A stretch of 64,000 bases of DNA, from contig NZ_JBBBNV010000016.1 of assembly GCF_037137075.1 (NCBI RefSeq), forward strand, positions 39,089 through 103,088, in the 5' to 3' direction. Of the stretch, positions 24,184-32,403 are shown in pieces. Position numbers and translations under genes: made by a program. How positions within the stretch are numbered: position 1 is the stretch's first letter; every line of letters begins with the position of its first letter. This stretch comes from JBBBNV01 sp037137075. Its GTDB lineage: Bacteria; Bacillota; Bacilli; Paenibacillales; NBRC-103111. Under the pieces are notes generated by a model. The model did no database searches and had not been told where the DNA came from. It worked only from the letters and a program-made list of their open reading frames with translations.

Positions 24184-24220
24184 AAAAAAAAAAGACGCCT
24201 GCTATTGCAGCAGGGCGTCC
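24184..24220 (-). terminator. Terminator overlapping the end of the 24390 gene
   Basis: On the minus strand GACGC-C-CTGCT pairs with AGCAG-GCGTC, one bulged C, followed by T10. The stop codon TAG (24204-24202) of the gene lies at the loop/3' arm. Confidence 0.9.
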
Positions 24221-24390
24221 TTGTGATGCTCAGAAATGCTGTATTGGATAATTTCGAGAACGTCCTCTCTATCCAGGGCGTCCAAGCCGTATCGGAGCAC
24301 AATGTCCGAATCAAGTTCGGAAGTACTTAAGCAAGGAACAACTTCCGGGGTCAATTTCATAACAATCCTGGATAATTTCACTGTTTCCAT
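24202..24390 (-). CDS. Small protein of unknown function, 62 residues
   Basis: The protein MYMETV... is best started at ATG 24390 (METVKLSRIVMKL), where GGAAGGG lies 9 nt upstream; an ATG two codons earlier is too close to the ribosome site. It is mixed alpha/beta in appearance (SELDSDIVLRYGLDALDREDVLEIIQY). It has no membrane segment and I know no family for it. A minus-strand extended -10 TGCTATACT (24498-24506) gives it a separate promoter downstream of the YitT gene. Confidence 0.7.
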   Translation of the reverse strand: METVKLSRIVMKLTPEVVPCLSTSELDSDIVLRYGLDALDREDVLEIIQYSISEHHKDALLQ

Positions 24391-24537
24391 GTACATCACC
24401 CTTCCTGATAGAATGGCCTGACGACGGGAAAACAAAGAAAACGTATATGCTTCATTCTCAGATGTATAAACCAGAACGTAATGAAATTACTACTCTAGTA
24501 TAGCATACTCACGAGAAGAATAACATCATAATTGATG

Positions 24538-25356
24538 TCAAATCCGCCTGAATTCACCAAGCACTTCAATCGTCTGGACTATGTTAACGAAGGCCCTGGG
24601 ATCCGTTTCCCGTATAATATGGCGCAGCTGGGCCAGCTCGTAGCGGGTCGTGACCGTCATCAGCATTTCATTATGGCACTCCGTATAAGCTCCCGAGGTT
24701 TGAATGACAGTTACGCCTCGCGGCAGCTGCAGGAGCTGCTGAAGCAGCTTCGTTTTCTCTTGCGTGACGATAAAGGCGGTCATTTTCAGATGGCGGACGT
24801 GAACGGTATCCATGACGCGGACAGTCACATAGATGGAAAGCATGGAATACAACGCCAGGTCCCAGTTGTTTAGGGAGCCAAGCGCCAGAATCACAATTCC
24901 GTTCATAGCCAGTATGGCCGTTCCCAGAGGAAAATCCCGCTTGCGGGTCAGGATGGAGCCTATAATATCAAACCCGCCTGTCGAACCGCCGCTGCGTAAG
25001 GAAAGCCCTGATCCGAGTCCGACGAGCACCCCTCCGAACACAGAGCCGAGAATCGGCTCCTGCACCACGATTTCCTTGGGAAGCAGCTGCATAAACCAGG
25101 TTGCGGCGGCAACAGACAGGATGCTCAGAGTAACAAAGCTTCGTCCGACAGCAAAGAAGCCCCACGCCAAAATCGGCACATTAATAATCAGGTAGAGCCA
25201 GCCGATATTCCAGCCTGTAAAATAACCCGCAATCATCGCCACACCGGATACGCCTCCGCTGAGCAATTGATGCGGAATAAGGAACAGGTTAAACCCTGCT
25301 GAAACCAGCAGGGCTCCTGTAACGATCATTAGGCATTGTGCCGTATAATGCTTCAC
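24538..25356 (-). CDS. YitT family membrane protein (DUF161/DUF2179)
   Basis: A 272-residue membrane protein with five or six N-terminal transmembrane helices (about 5-165). These contain the family motifs GGVSGVAMI, GSVFGGVLVGLGSGLSLRSGGSTGGFDI and NGIVILALG. A soluble C-terminal DUF2179 domain of about 80 residues follows (VIQTSGAYTECHNEMLMTVTTRYEL, RAFVNIVQT). Bacillota carry many paralogues and the function is not settled. The start is GTG 25356, with GGAGGAG 8 nt upstream. Confidence 0.92.
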   Translation of the reverse strand: MKHYTAQCLMIVTGALLVSAGFNLFLIPHQLLSGGVSGVAMIAGYFTGWNIGWLYLIINVPILAWGFFAVGRSFVTLSILSVAAATWFMQLLPKEIVVQEPILGSVFGGVLVGLGSGLSLRSGGSTGGFDIIGSILTRKRDFPLGTAILAMNGIVILALGSLNNWDLALYSMLSIYVTVRVMDTVHVRHLKMTAFIVTQEKTKLLQQLLQLPRGVTVIQTSGAYTECHNEMLMTVTTRYELAQLRHIIRETDPRAFVNIVQTIEVLGEFRRI

Positions 25357-25394
25357 CGCGTTTCTCCTCCGGAAGGAATTTCGGGCGGCGTCAT

Positions 25395-26306
25395 TTATCT
25401 CCTCTTCGAGGAGAAGCTTCCCGTTCGCGAGCTGGTGCTCGGGGAGCTGCTCGATTTGCTGGAGGAGGACGATTTAACCGATGACGTGGAACCATCGTTT
25501 TTGCGCGTCGATGACGACGAGGACTTGCTGCTGCTGGAGCTGCTCTTGGACGATGAGGCTGAAGTGGAGCTGCTGCTCCTGGAAGCTGAGCTGGTTCCGC
25601 TTGTGCTGAAGCTCCCTGTCCTTGATGACGTGTCCGGGGCGCTCCCTGTCTCCGCAGCCTTACTGCTCTTAGAGCTTGTGCCGGAGGAGGAGGAGCCTGA
25701 ACTCGTTCCGGTCGTTCCAGTTGTTCCCGCCGAGCTTGATGTTGTCCCGGGCTTCGTGCTGAAGCTTCCGCTGCGGTCTGTTGTGGCCGGCTTGGAAACA
25801 TCGCTTCCGCTGCTTTTGCCGCTGGATGATGATGACGTCGTTCCCGTTCCTGTATAGGATTTGGAATATCCGCGGTAATCATTCGGTTTTTTTTGCTTGA
25901 ACCAGTCGCTGCTGAACACCTGATTCAATATCGTTGCGGTTAAATAGCCTTCCAGGAAGGAGGAGTCGTAATGCTCCTTGGCGTATTCAATGGTATCTAC
26001 CTGGGCCAGCGTATTCTCTGCATTCTCCGGATCCTGCTGCAAATTGATCATGCGGTTGGTGTAAACAAGGAACATATTCTCCAGGTCTTCCTTGCTTATT
26101 TCCTCCGGCTCTTCCTGCTCGGCCAGCTCCTTGGCGGCTGCGGGCACGTTCTTGCCCTCAATTAGATACACCTTGGAATTGTTTTTGCCGACGCCATCCA
26201 CATTGACAAGGGGATAATCCTCTTTTAAATAATTCGCAGCATTTCCGCAAGCGGTGAGCAGTGTAAATATAAGCAGCAAGCCAATCCACTTCGACCAGCG
26301 GAACAA
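25395..26306 (-). CDS. DUF4247-like lipoprotein with long serine-rich tail
   Basis: A lipoprotein of 303 residues. The best start is TTG 26306, with GGAGGTGA 5-6 nt upstream; a GTG at 26315 overlaps that ribosome site. The N-terminus is FRWSKWIGLLLIFTLLTACG, a signal peptide with lipobox LTAC (Cys about residue 20). Residues about 24-140 form the globular part (YPLVNVDGVGKNNSKVYLIEGK..., DYRGYSKSYTGTG), matching DUF4247. From about 150 to the end the sequence is Ser, Thr, Gly and Lys, containing the short motif RTGSFS or RSGSFS three times. It is the second gene after DUF4178, 55 nt away. Function unknown. Confidence 0.82.
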   Translation of the reverse strand: MFRWSKWIGLLLIFTLLTACGNAANYLKEDYPLVNVDGVGKNNSKVYLIEGKNVPAAAKELAEQEEPEEISKEDLENMFLVYTNRMINLQQDPENAENTLAQVDTIEYAKEHYDSSFLEGYLTATILNQVFSSDWFKQKKPNDYRGYSKSYTGTGTTSSSSSGKSSGSDVSKPATTDRSGSFSTKPGTTSSSAGTTGTTGTSSGSSSSGTSSKSSKAAETGSAPDTSSRTGSFSTSGTSSASRSSSSTSASSSKSSSSSSKSSSSSTRKNDGSTSSVKSSSSSKSSSSPSTSSRTGSFSSKRR

Positions 26307-26370
26307 AGCCGTCACCTCCAGATGATACTGCTTACGCAGCAGGTTATTTTAAAAGTAATGATGGCTTGTA

Positions 26371-26910
26371 TCAAGGGGTTTTGACAGCCTTCATAAATTT
26401 CACTTCGGCCGGAGAGACGCGCTCCCCGGTGGCGGCGACAAATTTGCCGTCCTGCCATTGGAGGAAGAAGCGGGAATTCTCATCCCCGATGTACCGCCAG
26501 AACAGCACTTCGTCATTGCTGCGGAAATCGGTACGGCCTTCAACCCTTGTCGTGTCTTTGCGGTGATGCTCGAGCTCGAAGGCCTGATCCTCGTCCAGCA
26601 CGAGCCGGGTAGGCACATCATTCGGGTCATCGAGCGCACCCTCCAGGAACTGGCTGTAGAAGCAGTCGTAATTGCGCCCGACTTCCACGAACAGGCAGGA
26701 GATGTTTTTACCGTTTTGCAAATAATAAGCATAGCGGTGCGGAGCGTAACCCCGGTCAAAATAAATGACTTTGCCTGAAATCACGTGTTCCTCCAAGTCA
26801 ACCTCGACGATGTCGCCGACGGAAGCATCCTCGAAAGGACGGCCCGGCTTGGTTTCGGGGACTTCTTTATTGCTGCGCAAAATGGCGCCGATTCGTTTGA
26901 AGATAGACAT
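26371..26910 (-). CDS. DUF4178 domain protein
   Basis: A 179-residue cytosolic protein beginning MSIFKRIGAILRSNKE. The start at ATG 26910 has AAGGAG 9-10 nt upstream; an upstream in-frame ATG at 26931 has none. The DUF4178 core runs from about ASVGDIVEVDLEEHVISGKVIYFDRG (28-55) to FLQWQDGKFVAATGERVSP, made of beta strands typical of the family. DUF4178 and DUF4247 proteins are often neighbours in Bacillota, usually with DUF350 and a spermidine-synthase-like gene; those two are absent here. Function unknown. Confidence 0.85.
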   Translation of the reverse strand: MSIFKRIGAILRSNKEVPETKPGRPFEDASVGDIVEVDLEEHVISGKVIYFDRGYAPHRYAYYLQNGKNISCLFVEVGRNYDCFYSQFLEGALDDPNDVPTRLVLDEDQAFELEHHRKDTTRVEGRTDFRSNDEVLFWRYIGDENSRFFLQWQDGKFVAATGERVSPAEVKFMKAVKTP

Positions 26911-27302
26911 GATGCGATCGCTCCTTTTCATAGCGTTGCTGGAGAGGCCAGGTGCAGCTCACCGGCTAATTCTTATTATGTTATACGCGCTAAGGGGGCG
27001 GCAAGTTTCGACGAATTTTAAAGAGACCGTCTTGGAGGAAAAAGTATACATGCTGCGTAAGGGGGAAAGATAAAATAAGTGGGGCAATTTCACTGGTAAT
27101 CACAGTGCATGGTATGGTATAATAACTTAGATATTCTTAGGTTCGACCATAATTTTCCTGAATGGGAATGTTTTTTAGATACAATAGGAAATAGCTTCGA
27201 TTTTTGAAAAAGAGAGAACCTTTCAAAAACGGATGGAGTCGTACTTAAGGGTACATAAAGTAGGGATATTTATACCCTTAATCAAAAGGAGATTGAACTG
27301 TA
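26911..27302 (+). promoter_or_regulatory. Promoter and long leader of cshA
   Basis: This gene-free interval holds an extended -10 promoter, TGGTATAAT (27115-27123), without a clear -35. The transcript would have a leader of about 170 nt that is AT-rich compared with its surroundings. It contains a small hairpin AAGGGTA (27247-27253) with TACCC/TATACCC near 27272-27279 just before the AAAAGGAGAT ribosome site, which pairing might partly mask. Long leaders are common for cold-induced helicase genes. The upstream half (26911-27060) shows nothing definite. Confidence 0.55.
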
Positions 27303-28916
27303 TTGAAAACTTTTCAGGAATTTGATTTGGATCCAAAGGTGCTTCGGGCGATTACAGAAATGGGCTTTGAAGAGTCAACACCTATCCAAGAAAAAACGAT
27401 TCCGCTTGGTCTTGAAGGACGCGACCTCATCGGTCAGGCACAAACCGGTACAGGGAAGACCGCAGCCTTCGGTATTCCGCTGATCAGCAAGATTCAAACC
27501 ACTGAAGAAAAAATCGTGGCGCTCGTCATGTGTCCGACCCGTGAGCTTGCGATTCAGGTCGCAGAAGAAATCAGCAAGCTCGGACGCTTCAAAGGAACCC
27601 GTTCCTTGGCAATTTACGGCGGTCAAGATATCGTAAAGCAAATCCGCGCGTTGAAGAAGAAGCCGCAAATTATTATCGGTACCCCTGGACGCTTGCTCGA
27701 CCACATCAACCGCAAAACCATCAAGCTGGATGATGTTACGACTGTCATTCTTGATGAAGCGGATGAAATGCTGGACATGGGCTTCATGGACGACATCCAG
27801 TCCATCCTGAAGCTTGTACCGGAAGAACGCCACACGATGCTGTTCTCCGCGACGATGCCGTCGAACATCCAGAAGCTGGCTCATCAATTCCTCCGCAACC
27901 CGGAGCACGTATCGGTCATTCCGAAGCAAGTCAGTGCGCCGACGATTGCACAATCCTACATTGAACTGCAGGAAAAACAAAAATTCGACGCCCTGTGTCG
28001 TCTGCTCGACATGGAAGCGCCGGAGCTGGCTATTATTTTCGGCCGCACCAAGCGCCGTGTCGATGAATTGTCCGAGGCGCTGCAAAAACGCGGTTATTCC
28101 GCAGAGGGCCTGCACGGGGACTTGTCCCAAAATCAGCGCGACCATGTCATGCGCAAATTCCGTGACGGCAGCATCGATGTGCTCGTAGCTACAGACGTAG
28201 CGGCACGCGGTCTGGACGTATCCGGCGTTACGCACGTAATCAACTTTGACCTCCCGCAGGATCCGGAAAGCTATGTGCACCGTATCGGCCGGACTGGCCG
28301 CGCAGGTAAAGAAGGCAGCGCGTGGACGTTCGTCACGCCTCGTGAAATTGACCACCTGCATTTTATCGAGAAGCTGACTCGCCATCGCATCACTCGCAAG
28401 CCGCTGCCTAGCTTGGCCGAAGCGATTGAAGGCAAGCAAAAAGCGACTGCGGAGAAGCTGCTGGAAGTCGTAAACAGCGATGATTTCAATGAATATAAAG
28501 CAATTGCGATTCAGCTTCTGGAGCAGTACGATTCCGTACATCTGGTCGCTTCCGCAATGAAGCTCCTGACCGGTGAGAAAAAGGATGTAACAATCGAGCT
28601 CACGCCGGAAGATCCGCTTCGTGCGAAACGCAGAAGACCGGACGTGCGCTCCAGCGGACGCCGGGTAGATTTTGGCCGCAGCGGAAGCGGCGGCGGTCGT
28701 GGCGGCTATGGCGGTGGCGGTGGCGGCGGAAGCCGTTATGGCAGCAGCAGCGGCGGTTCGCAGCGTAAAAACTATGGCAGCAGCGAAGGCCGCAGCAGCT
28801 ACGGCAACCGTGAAGGCCGCAGCGAAGGCGGACGCAGTGACGGCGGCCGGGGCCGTCGCGAAGGCGGATATGACCGCAAGCCGCGCAGCAGCTCGGAAGA
28901 ATTCGTAAACAACTAA
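27303..28916 (+). CDS. cshA: DEAD-box RNA helicase (CshA type)
   Basis: A 537-residue RNA helicase. The Q motif FDLDPKVLRAITEMGFEESTPIQ is followed by motif I AQTGTGKT, motif Ia PTRELA, motif II LDEADEML, motif III SATM, motif V TDVAARGLD and motif VI HRIGRTGRAG. A C-terminal domain (about 365-440) precedes a tail rich in Gly, Arg and Ser with RGG-like repeats (from about 455) that binds RNA. CshA works in mRNA decay with the RNA degradosome and in ribosome assembly in the cold. It starts with TTG 27303, with AAAGGAGA 9 nt upstream. It has its own promoter and terminator. Confidence 0.95.
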   Translation: MKTFQEFDLDPKVLRAITEMGFEESTPIQEKTIPLGLEGRDLIGQAQTGTGKTAAFGIPLISKIQTTEEKIVALVMCPTRELAIQVAEEISKLGRFKGTRSLAIYGGQDIVKQIRALKKKPQIIIGTPGRLLDHINRKTIKLDDVTTVILDEADEMLDMGFMDDIQSILKLVPEERHTMLFSATMPSNIQKLAHQFLRNPEHVSVIPKQVSAPTIAQSYIELQEKQKFDALCRLLDMEAPELAIIFGRTKRRVDELSEALQKRGYSAEGLHGDLSQNQRDHVMRKFRDGSIDVLVATDVAARGLDVSGVTHVINFDLPQDPESYVHRIGRTGRAGKEGSAWTFVTPREIDHLHFIEKLTRHRITRKPLPSLAEAIEGKQKATAEKLLEVVNSDDFNEYKAIAIQLLEQYDSVHLVASAMKLLTGEKKDVTIELTPEDPLRAKRRRPDVRSSGRRVDFGRSGSGGGRGGYGGGGGGGSRYGSSSGGSQRKNYGSSEGRSSYGNREGRSEGGRSDGGRGRREGGYDRKPRSSSEEFVNN

Positions 28917-28926
28917 TCTTGTTCTA

Positions 28927-28965
28927 ACAAAAGACGAAGCCGTTTTTAACGACTTCGTCTTTTGT
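28927..28965 (+). terminator. Intrinsic terminator of cshA
   Basis: ACAAAAGACGAAG (28927-28939) pairs with CTTCGTCTTTTGT (28953-28965), giving a perfect 13-bp stem ending in TTTTGTCCTT. Confidence 0.92.
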
Positions 28966-29095
28966 CCTTATTTGGAATGGATGAACGGATACCGTCGTTC
29001 CCCGTCGACTTGAGCGCACGAGGTCAGGGCCAACTCGACGGCAACAGGCTATTTGTATTATAGTGAATATATTCGCGCAGAAGGGGGATACCGAT

Positions 29096-30124
29096 TTGGA
29101 ATTTCGTGGCATGATGGGCGGACTGTACCGTATATCTGAATGGATTATGCGTTTCTCCGTAACCAACGTATTGTGGATTATATGTTCAATCCCGTTTATA
29201 TTTGTAACGGTTGTACCGTTTTTGAACCCCGAAGCGGTCATGAGTCTCGACCAGATGAAAAGCGTGCTGCTCATTGGCATGGTTGTCGCGCCGTTTTTTT
29301 TGTTTCCGGCGACAACGGCTATGTTTACAAGCGTGCGGAAATGGATTATCGGCGAAGAAGACGCGCCATTATTGAAAACGTTTTTTCGGGGCTATAAGGA
29401 AAACTATGTGCAAAGCTTGATTACGGGCTGGATGTTCATGCTCATCTATTTGCTGCTGTACTTAAACTATTCCTTCTACAGCGGCAAGGGCGGCGTACTG
29501 GGGATGGTCGCTATGGTATTTCTGTCCCTGTTCCTCATTACATTTGCGGCGATGATTCACTCCTTCTCCATTATGGTTCATTTTCATATGAAGGTGCTGC
29601 AAATTCTAAAAAATTCGTTTCTGATTACATTGGGTAATCCGTTGACCGCAATTATGATGCTGCTCGCAGACGGATTCGTCATTTACATGAGCTCGCAGTT
29701 TACTTTTTTAATCCCGTTTTTTGCGGGAACGCTGATGACGTATTTGTCGTTTATTAGCTTCTACCGGGTATTCCAAAAAATGCAGGCCCGTCAGGAGAAG
29801 CTGAACGAGCAGCAGAAGCTGAAGGAAGATCAAGCTGAGCTCCCGGGCGCGGCAGAGGCAGAGCAGCCGGTTCGTCTGGAATCCGCCGCAAGCTCTCAAG
29901 CGGAAGGGGAAGTATCTGTTCATCCAGAGCAAGCGGAAGCCAGCGCCAGTGCTGCGCAAAGCCCGGGTCAGCCTGCTGAACAAACGAACGGCCACAAAAC
30001 CGCTGCGAACCAAGCAGAGGAGCAGGGAACGCTGTATGTGGAGAACGGGCCTTACACGGATTTCCACAAGCGCTTTAACAAGTCGGAATCCGGCGGCAGC
30101 GGAGACAATAATTCCGGTAAATAA
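29096..30124 (+). CDS. DUF624 (YesL-like) membrane protein with long hydrophilic tail
   Basis: A 342-residue protein from TTG 29096, which has AAGGGGGATA 6-8 nt upstream; an in-frame GTG at 29063 lacks a ribosome site. The YesL/DUF624 region covers about residues 1-225 with five transmembrane helices. It includes the start LEFRGMMGGLYRISEWIMRFSVTNVLWI and the central FFLFPATTAMFTSVRKWI. The last 115 residues are an unusual acidic, Ala/Glu/Gln-rich low-complexity tail (about 225-335), predicted cytosolic. The role of DUF624 is unknown; it often neighbours sugar ABC transporters, but none is here. Confidence 0.82.
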   Translation: MEFRGMMGGLYRISEWIMRFSVTNVLWIICSIPFIFVTVVPFLNPEAVMSLDQMKSVLLIGMVVAPFFLFPATTAMFTSVRKWIIGEEDAPLLKTFFRGYKENYVQSLITGWMFMLIYLLLYLNYSFYSGKGGVLGMVAMVFLSLFLITFAAMIHSFSIMVHFHMKVLQILKNSFLITLGNPLTAIMMLLADGFVIYMSSQFTFLIPFFAGTLMTYLSFISFYRVFQKMQARQEKLNEQQKLKEDQAELPGAAEAEQPVRLESAASSQAEGEVSVHPEQAEASASAAQSPGQPAEQTNGHKTAANQAEEQGTLYVENGPYTDFHKRFNKSESGGSGDNNSGK

Positions 30125-30279
30125 TGGCTCTCAACCCCCCGGCTTTCACTGCGGCTGACAGTCATTCTATAGCTGCATTGCCGCAGCTGGCAGGCTGCGC
30201 ATGGTTGAAATGAGATGGCCGGTTTGGCACCGGACCGGAGCTGCCGTGTGAGCCAATCGCGAATTTATGTTTTTTCCGG

Positions 30280-30308
30280 TTTACTTTCGGCACTCAGATG
30301 TCTATAAT
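30280..30308 (+). promoter_or_regulatory. Promoter of the putative 6S RNA
   Basis: TTTACT (30280-30285) and TATAAT (30303-30308) are 17 nt apart, predicting a transcript start near 30315. Confidence 0.75.
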
Positions 30309-30314
30309 AAGGGT

Positions 30315-30513
30315 ACACCAACAACATCATCCTGCGTTGCCCGTCACGGTTTATAGTTGTTTTAAACCAATGATTGTTTCTAGGGAGACCTACATCGCCC
30401 TTCGGCTGAAATGCCCCCAAAAGGGGACTTCAAAAGAACGGCTGCGGACACCCACCTGCGAGAGCAGGTTTGAAACACGAAATCGGACGGCATCCGCGGG
30501 GGATGTTGTTTTT
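30315..30513 (+). ncRNA. ssrS: Putative 6S RNA (ssrS/bsrA-like)
   Basis: A structured transcript of about 195 nt is predicted between the promoter and a T-run. The 5' end ACAACATC (30321-30328) pairs with GATGTTGT (30502-30509), which runs straight into TTTTT (30509-30513), so the closing stem is also the terminator. Inside it CCTGCG pairs with CGCGGGG, and GCCCGTC (30339-30345) with GACGGC (30486-30491). GTTTC (30376-30380) pairs with GAAAC (30472-30476). A large asymmetric internal loop (about 30346-30375 against 30477-30485) separates closing and apical arms. This rod with a central bubble and a CGGCATC-type 3' end is the 6S layout, which mimics an open promoter and binds sigma-A RNA polymerase. 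No open frame with a ribosome site fits the region. The name is inferred from architecture, not from a covariance search. Confidence 0.62.
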
Positions 30514-30649
30514 GTGTTCCGGAAGCGCAAAATTTTCAAGAATCGGGTTCGCATCTGAGCCCTAATGATGTTATGATGTAGTCAAAGCATTGACTATAGA
30601 CAACGCGGTCTCGCGCGGATTTTGTTGCTTGCATTAGGAGGAATGACGT

Positions 30650-32044
30650 ATGCATTATATCAGCACAAGGGGAAACGTTGGACAAATCGGATTTATCGAC
30701 GCTTTTTTGATGGGCCTGGCCGATGACGGCGGCCTTCTGGTTCCGGGGGAAATTCCGGTTATTTCTGCGGACAAGCTGAAGGAATGGGAGAAGCTGAGCT
30801 ATCAGGAGCTGCTGCTGGAGATTTTCTCCTATTATACCAATGATGAAATTCCACAGGATGATCTGAAGGCGATGGTTAAGGCCAGCTATGCCACCTTCCG
30901 GGATGCAGAGGTAACGCCGGTTCGTAAGCTGAACGACCGTCTGTATCTGCTGGAGCTTTTCCACGGCCCGACCTTCGCTTTTAAAGATATTGCCCTTCAG
31001 TTTATGGGCCAATTCTATTCCTATGTCTCGACCAGGCACAGCAAAACGATTCATATTCTTGGCGCGACTTCGGGCGATACCGGCGCATCGGCTATCGAAG
31101 GCGTACGCGGCAAAGAAGGCATTAAAATTTGCATCCTGCACCCGCACCAGAAGGTGAGCAAGGTTCAAGAGCTGCAAATGACGACCGTTCAGGACGAGAA
31201 CGTGCTGAATTTGTCCGTACACGGCAATTTTGACGACTGCCAGCGGATTATCAAGGATTTGTTTGCTGATGTGGAATTCAAAGAAAGAAATCACCTGTGC
31301 GCGATTAACTCCATCAACTTTGTCCGGATTTTGGCGCAAACGGTTTATTATTTTTATGCTTACTTCCAGGTTCGCCAGCAAGCGGGCGATCAGGAAATCA
31401 ATTTCAGCGTACCGACAGGCAATTTCGGCGATATTTTCGCAGGCTACCTGGCGAAGCGGATGGGACTGCCGGTGAACAAGCTGATTTTGGCTACGAACGA
31501 GAACAATATTTTGGAGCGGTTCATTAAGGAAGGCGTCTACAAGCCGGGGCAATTCCGCAGCACGTACAGCCCGTCCATGGATATTCAGGTGGCCAGCAAT
31601 TTCGAGCGGTACTTATATTACATCCTGGGTGAAAATGCGGAAGCTGTGTCGTCGCTGATGGCCCAGTTCAAGGCTGCTGGCGAAATTGTGATTGCGCCGG
31701 AGCTGCTCTCCAGGGTGCAGGCCGAATTTGCTGCTCACGGGGTTGAAGGCCAAGAATGTCTGGATACGATTAAGAAATATTACGCTTCAAACAGCTATCT
31801 CCTTGATCCGCATTCGGCATGCGGTGTGGCGGCGGCGGAAGCATGCGGGGAGAGCGGGGTAACCATTTCCCTGGCAACAGCACATCCGGCCAAATTCGAT
31901 GAAGCCATTCGTTTGTGCGGCATTGAGCAGCAGTATCCGGAGCCGATTGCCCAGTTGTTCCAGAAACCGCAGCGTCAAACGGTGGTCGATGGATCGGCGG
32001 AGGACATTACGCGCGAGCTGGTGCAGTTTTACAACCGTGGTTAA
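30650..32044 (+). CDS. thrC: Threonine synthase (long ThrC, E. coli/yeast type)
   Basis: A 464-residue PLP enzyme that converts O-phospho-L-homoserine to L-threonine. The PLP lysine is K112 in FHGPTFAFKDIALQF, followed by GATSGDTGASA (phosphate-binding) and the PTGNFGDIFAGY loop. The N-terminal MHYISTRGN and the length identify the long class found in E. coli, yeast and Clostridia, not the 350-residue Bacillus subtilis ThrC. The ATG at 30650 has TAGGAGG 9 nt upstream. No hom or thrB is adjacent, so it stands apart from the usual threonine operon. A T-box motif was looked for upstream and not seen. Confidence 0.95.
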   Translation: MHYISTRGNVGQIGFIDAFLMGLADDGGLLVPGEIPVISADKLKEWEKLSYQELLLEIFSYYTNDEIPQDDLKAMVKASYATFRDAEVTPVRKLNDRLYLLELFHGPTFAFKDIALQFMGQFYSYVSTRHSKTIHILGATSGDTGASAIEGVRGKEGIKICILHPHQKVSKVQELQMTTVQDENVLNLSVHGNFDDCQRIIKDLFADVEFKERNHLCAINSINFVRILAQTVYYFYAYFQVRQQAGDQEINFSVPTGNFGDIFAGYLAKRMGLPVNKLILATNENNILERFIKEGVYKPGQFRSTYSPSMDIQVASNFERYLYYILGENAEAVSSLMAQFKAAGEIVIAPELLSRVQAEFAAHGVEGQECLDTIKKYYASNSYLLDPHSACGVAAAEACGESGVTISLATAHPAKFDEAIRLCGIEQQYPEPIAQLFQKPQRQTVVDGSAEDITRELVQFYNRG

Positions 32045-32113
32045 ATGCAGCACGAATGAATATACATTGCAGGTGCAACTCCGAAATTTCGCGTATTAGA
32101 AAATGAACAAGGC

Positions 32114-32210
32114 AGACGGCGGGCGTGATATGCTTCCCTTTAAGTAGACAGGTTGAATAAATAAACCGCTACGGGAAAGGAAGCATATCAGAAGCTGGCT
32201 GTCTTTTTTT
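32114..32210 (+). terminator. Composite terminator after thrC
   Basis: An outer stem AGACGGC (32114-32120) with GCTGTCT (32198-32204) runs into T8. An inner stem GATATGCTTCCCTTT (32127-32141) with AAAGGAAGCATATC (32176-32189) has a single bulged C. Confidence 0.75.
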
Positions 32211-32343
32211 ATGTCTGAAGCTTTATAGAAGCTAGTAAAGGCGCGGGGTGATTTTAGCTGCAAGCTTGCATGTCCGAGCAGTTCTTCTTTTTCCATAAAA
32301 GATGCTGTCCCGCTCAGATAAGTATGGTATTCGCTCCGCAGAA

Positions 32344-32352
32344 TGATATAAT
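32344..32352 (+). promoter_or_regulatory. Extended -10 promoter of glpX
   Basis: TGATATAAT (32344-32352) is an extended -10 about 50 nt before the glpX start. No clear -35 is visible. A leader of about 45 nt results. Confidence 0.55.
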
Positions 32353-32403
32353 GGATTCGGTCACATATCTAAGTAGCCATGAATAGGGATGGAGGGGGAC
32401 GTT

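Noticed and set aside
25336..25857. 173-codon Leu/Asp/Glu-rich plus-strand frame
   Set aside because: It is the antisense of the Ser-rich tail of the DUF4247 lipoprotein.
30125..30649. T-box or amino-acid leader for thrC
   Set aside because: No AGGGTGGAACCGCG-type T-box sequence and no specifier-loop layout; the structure instead ends with its own terminator before thrC.
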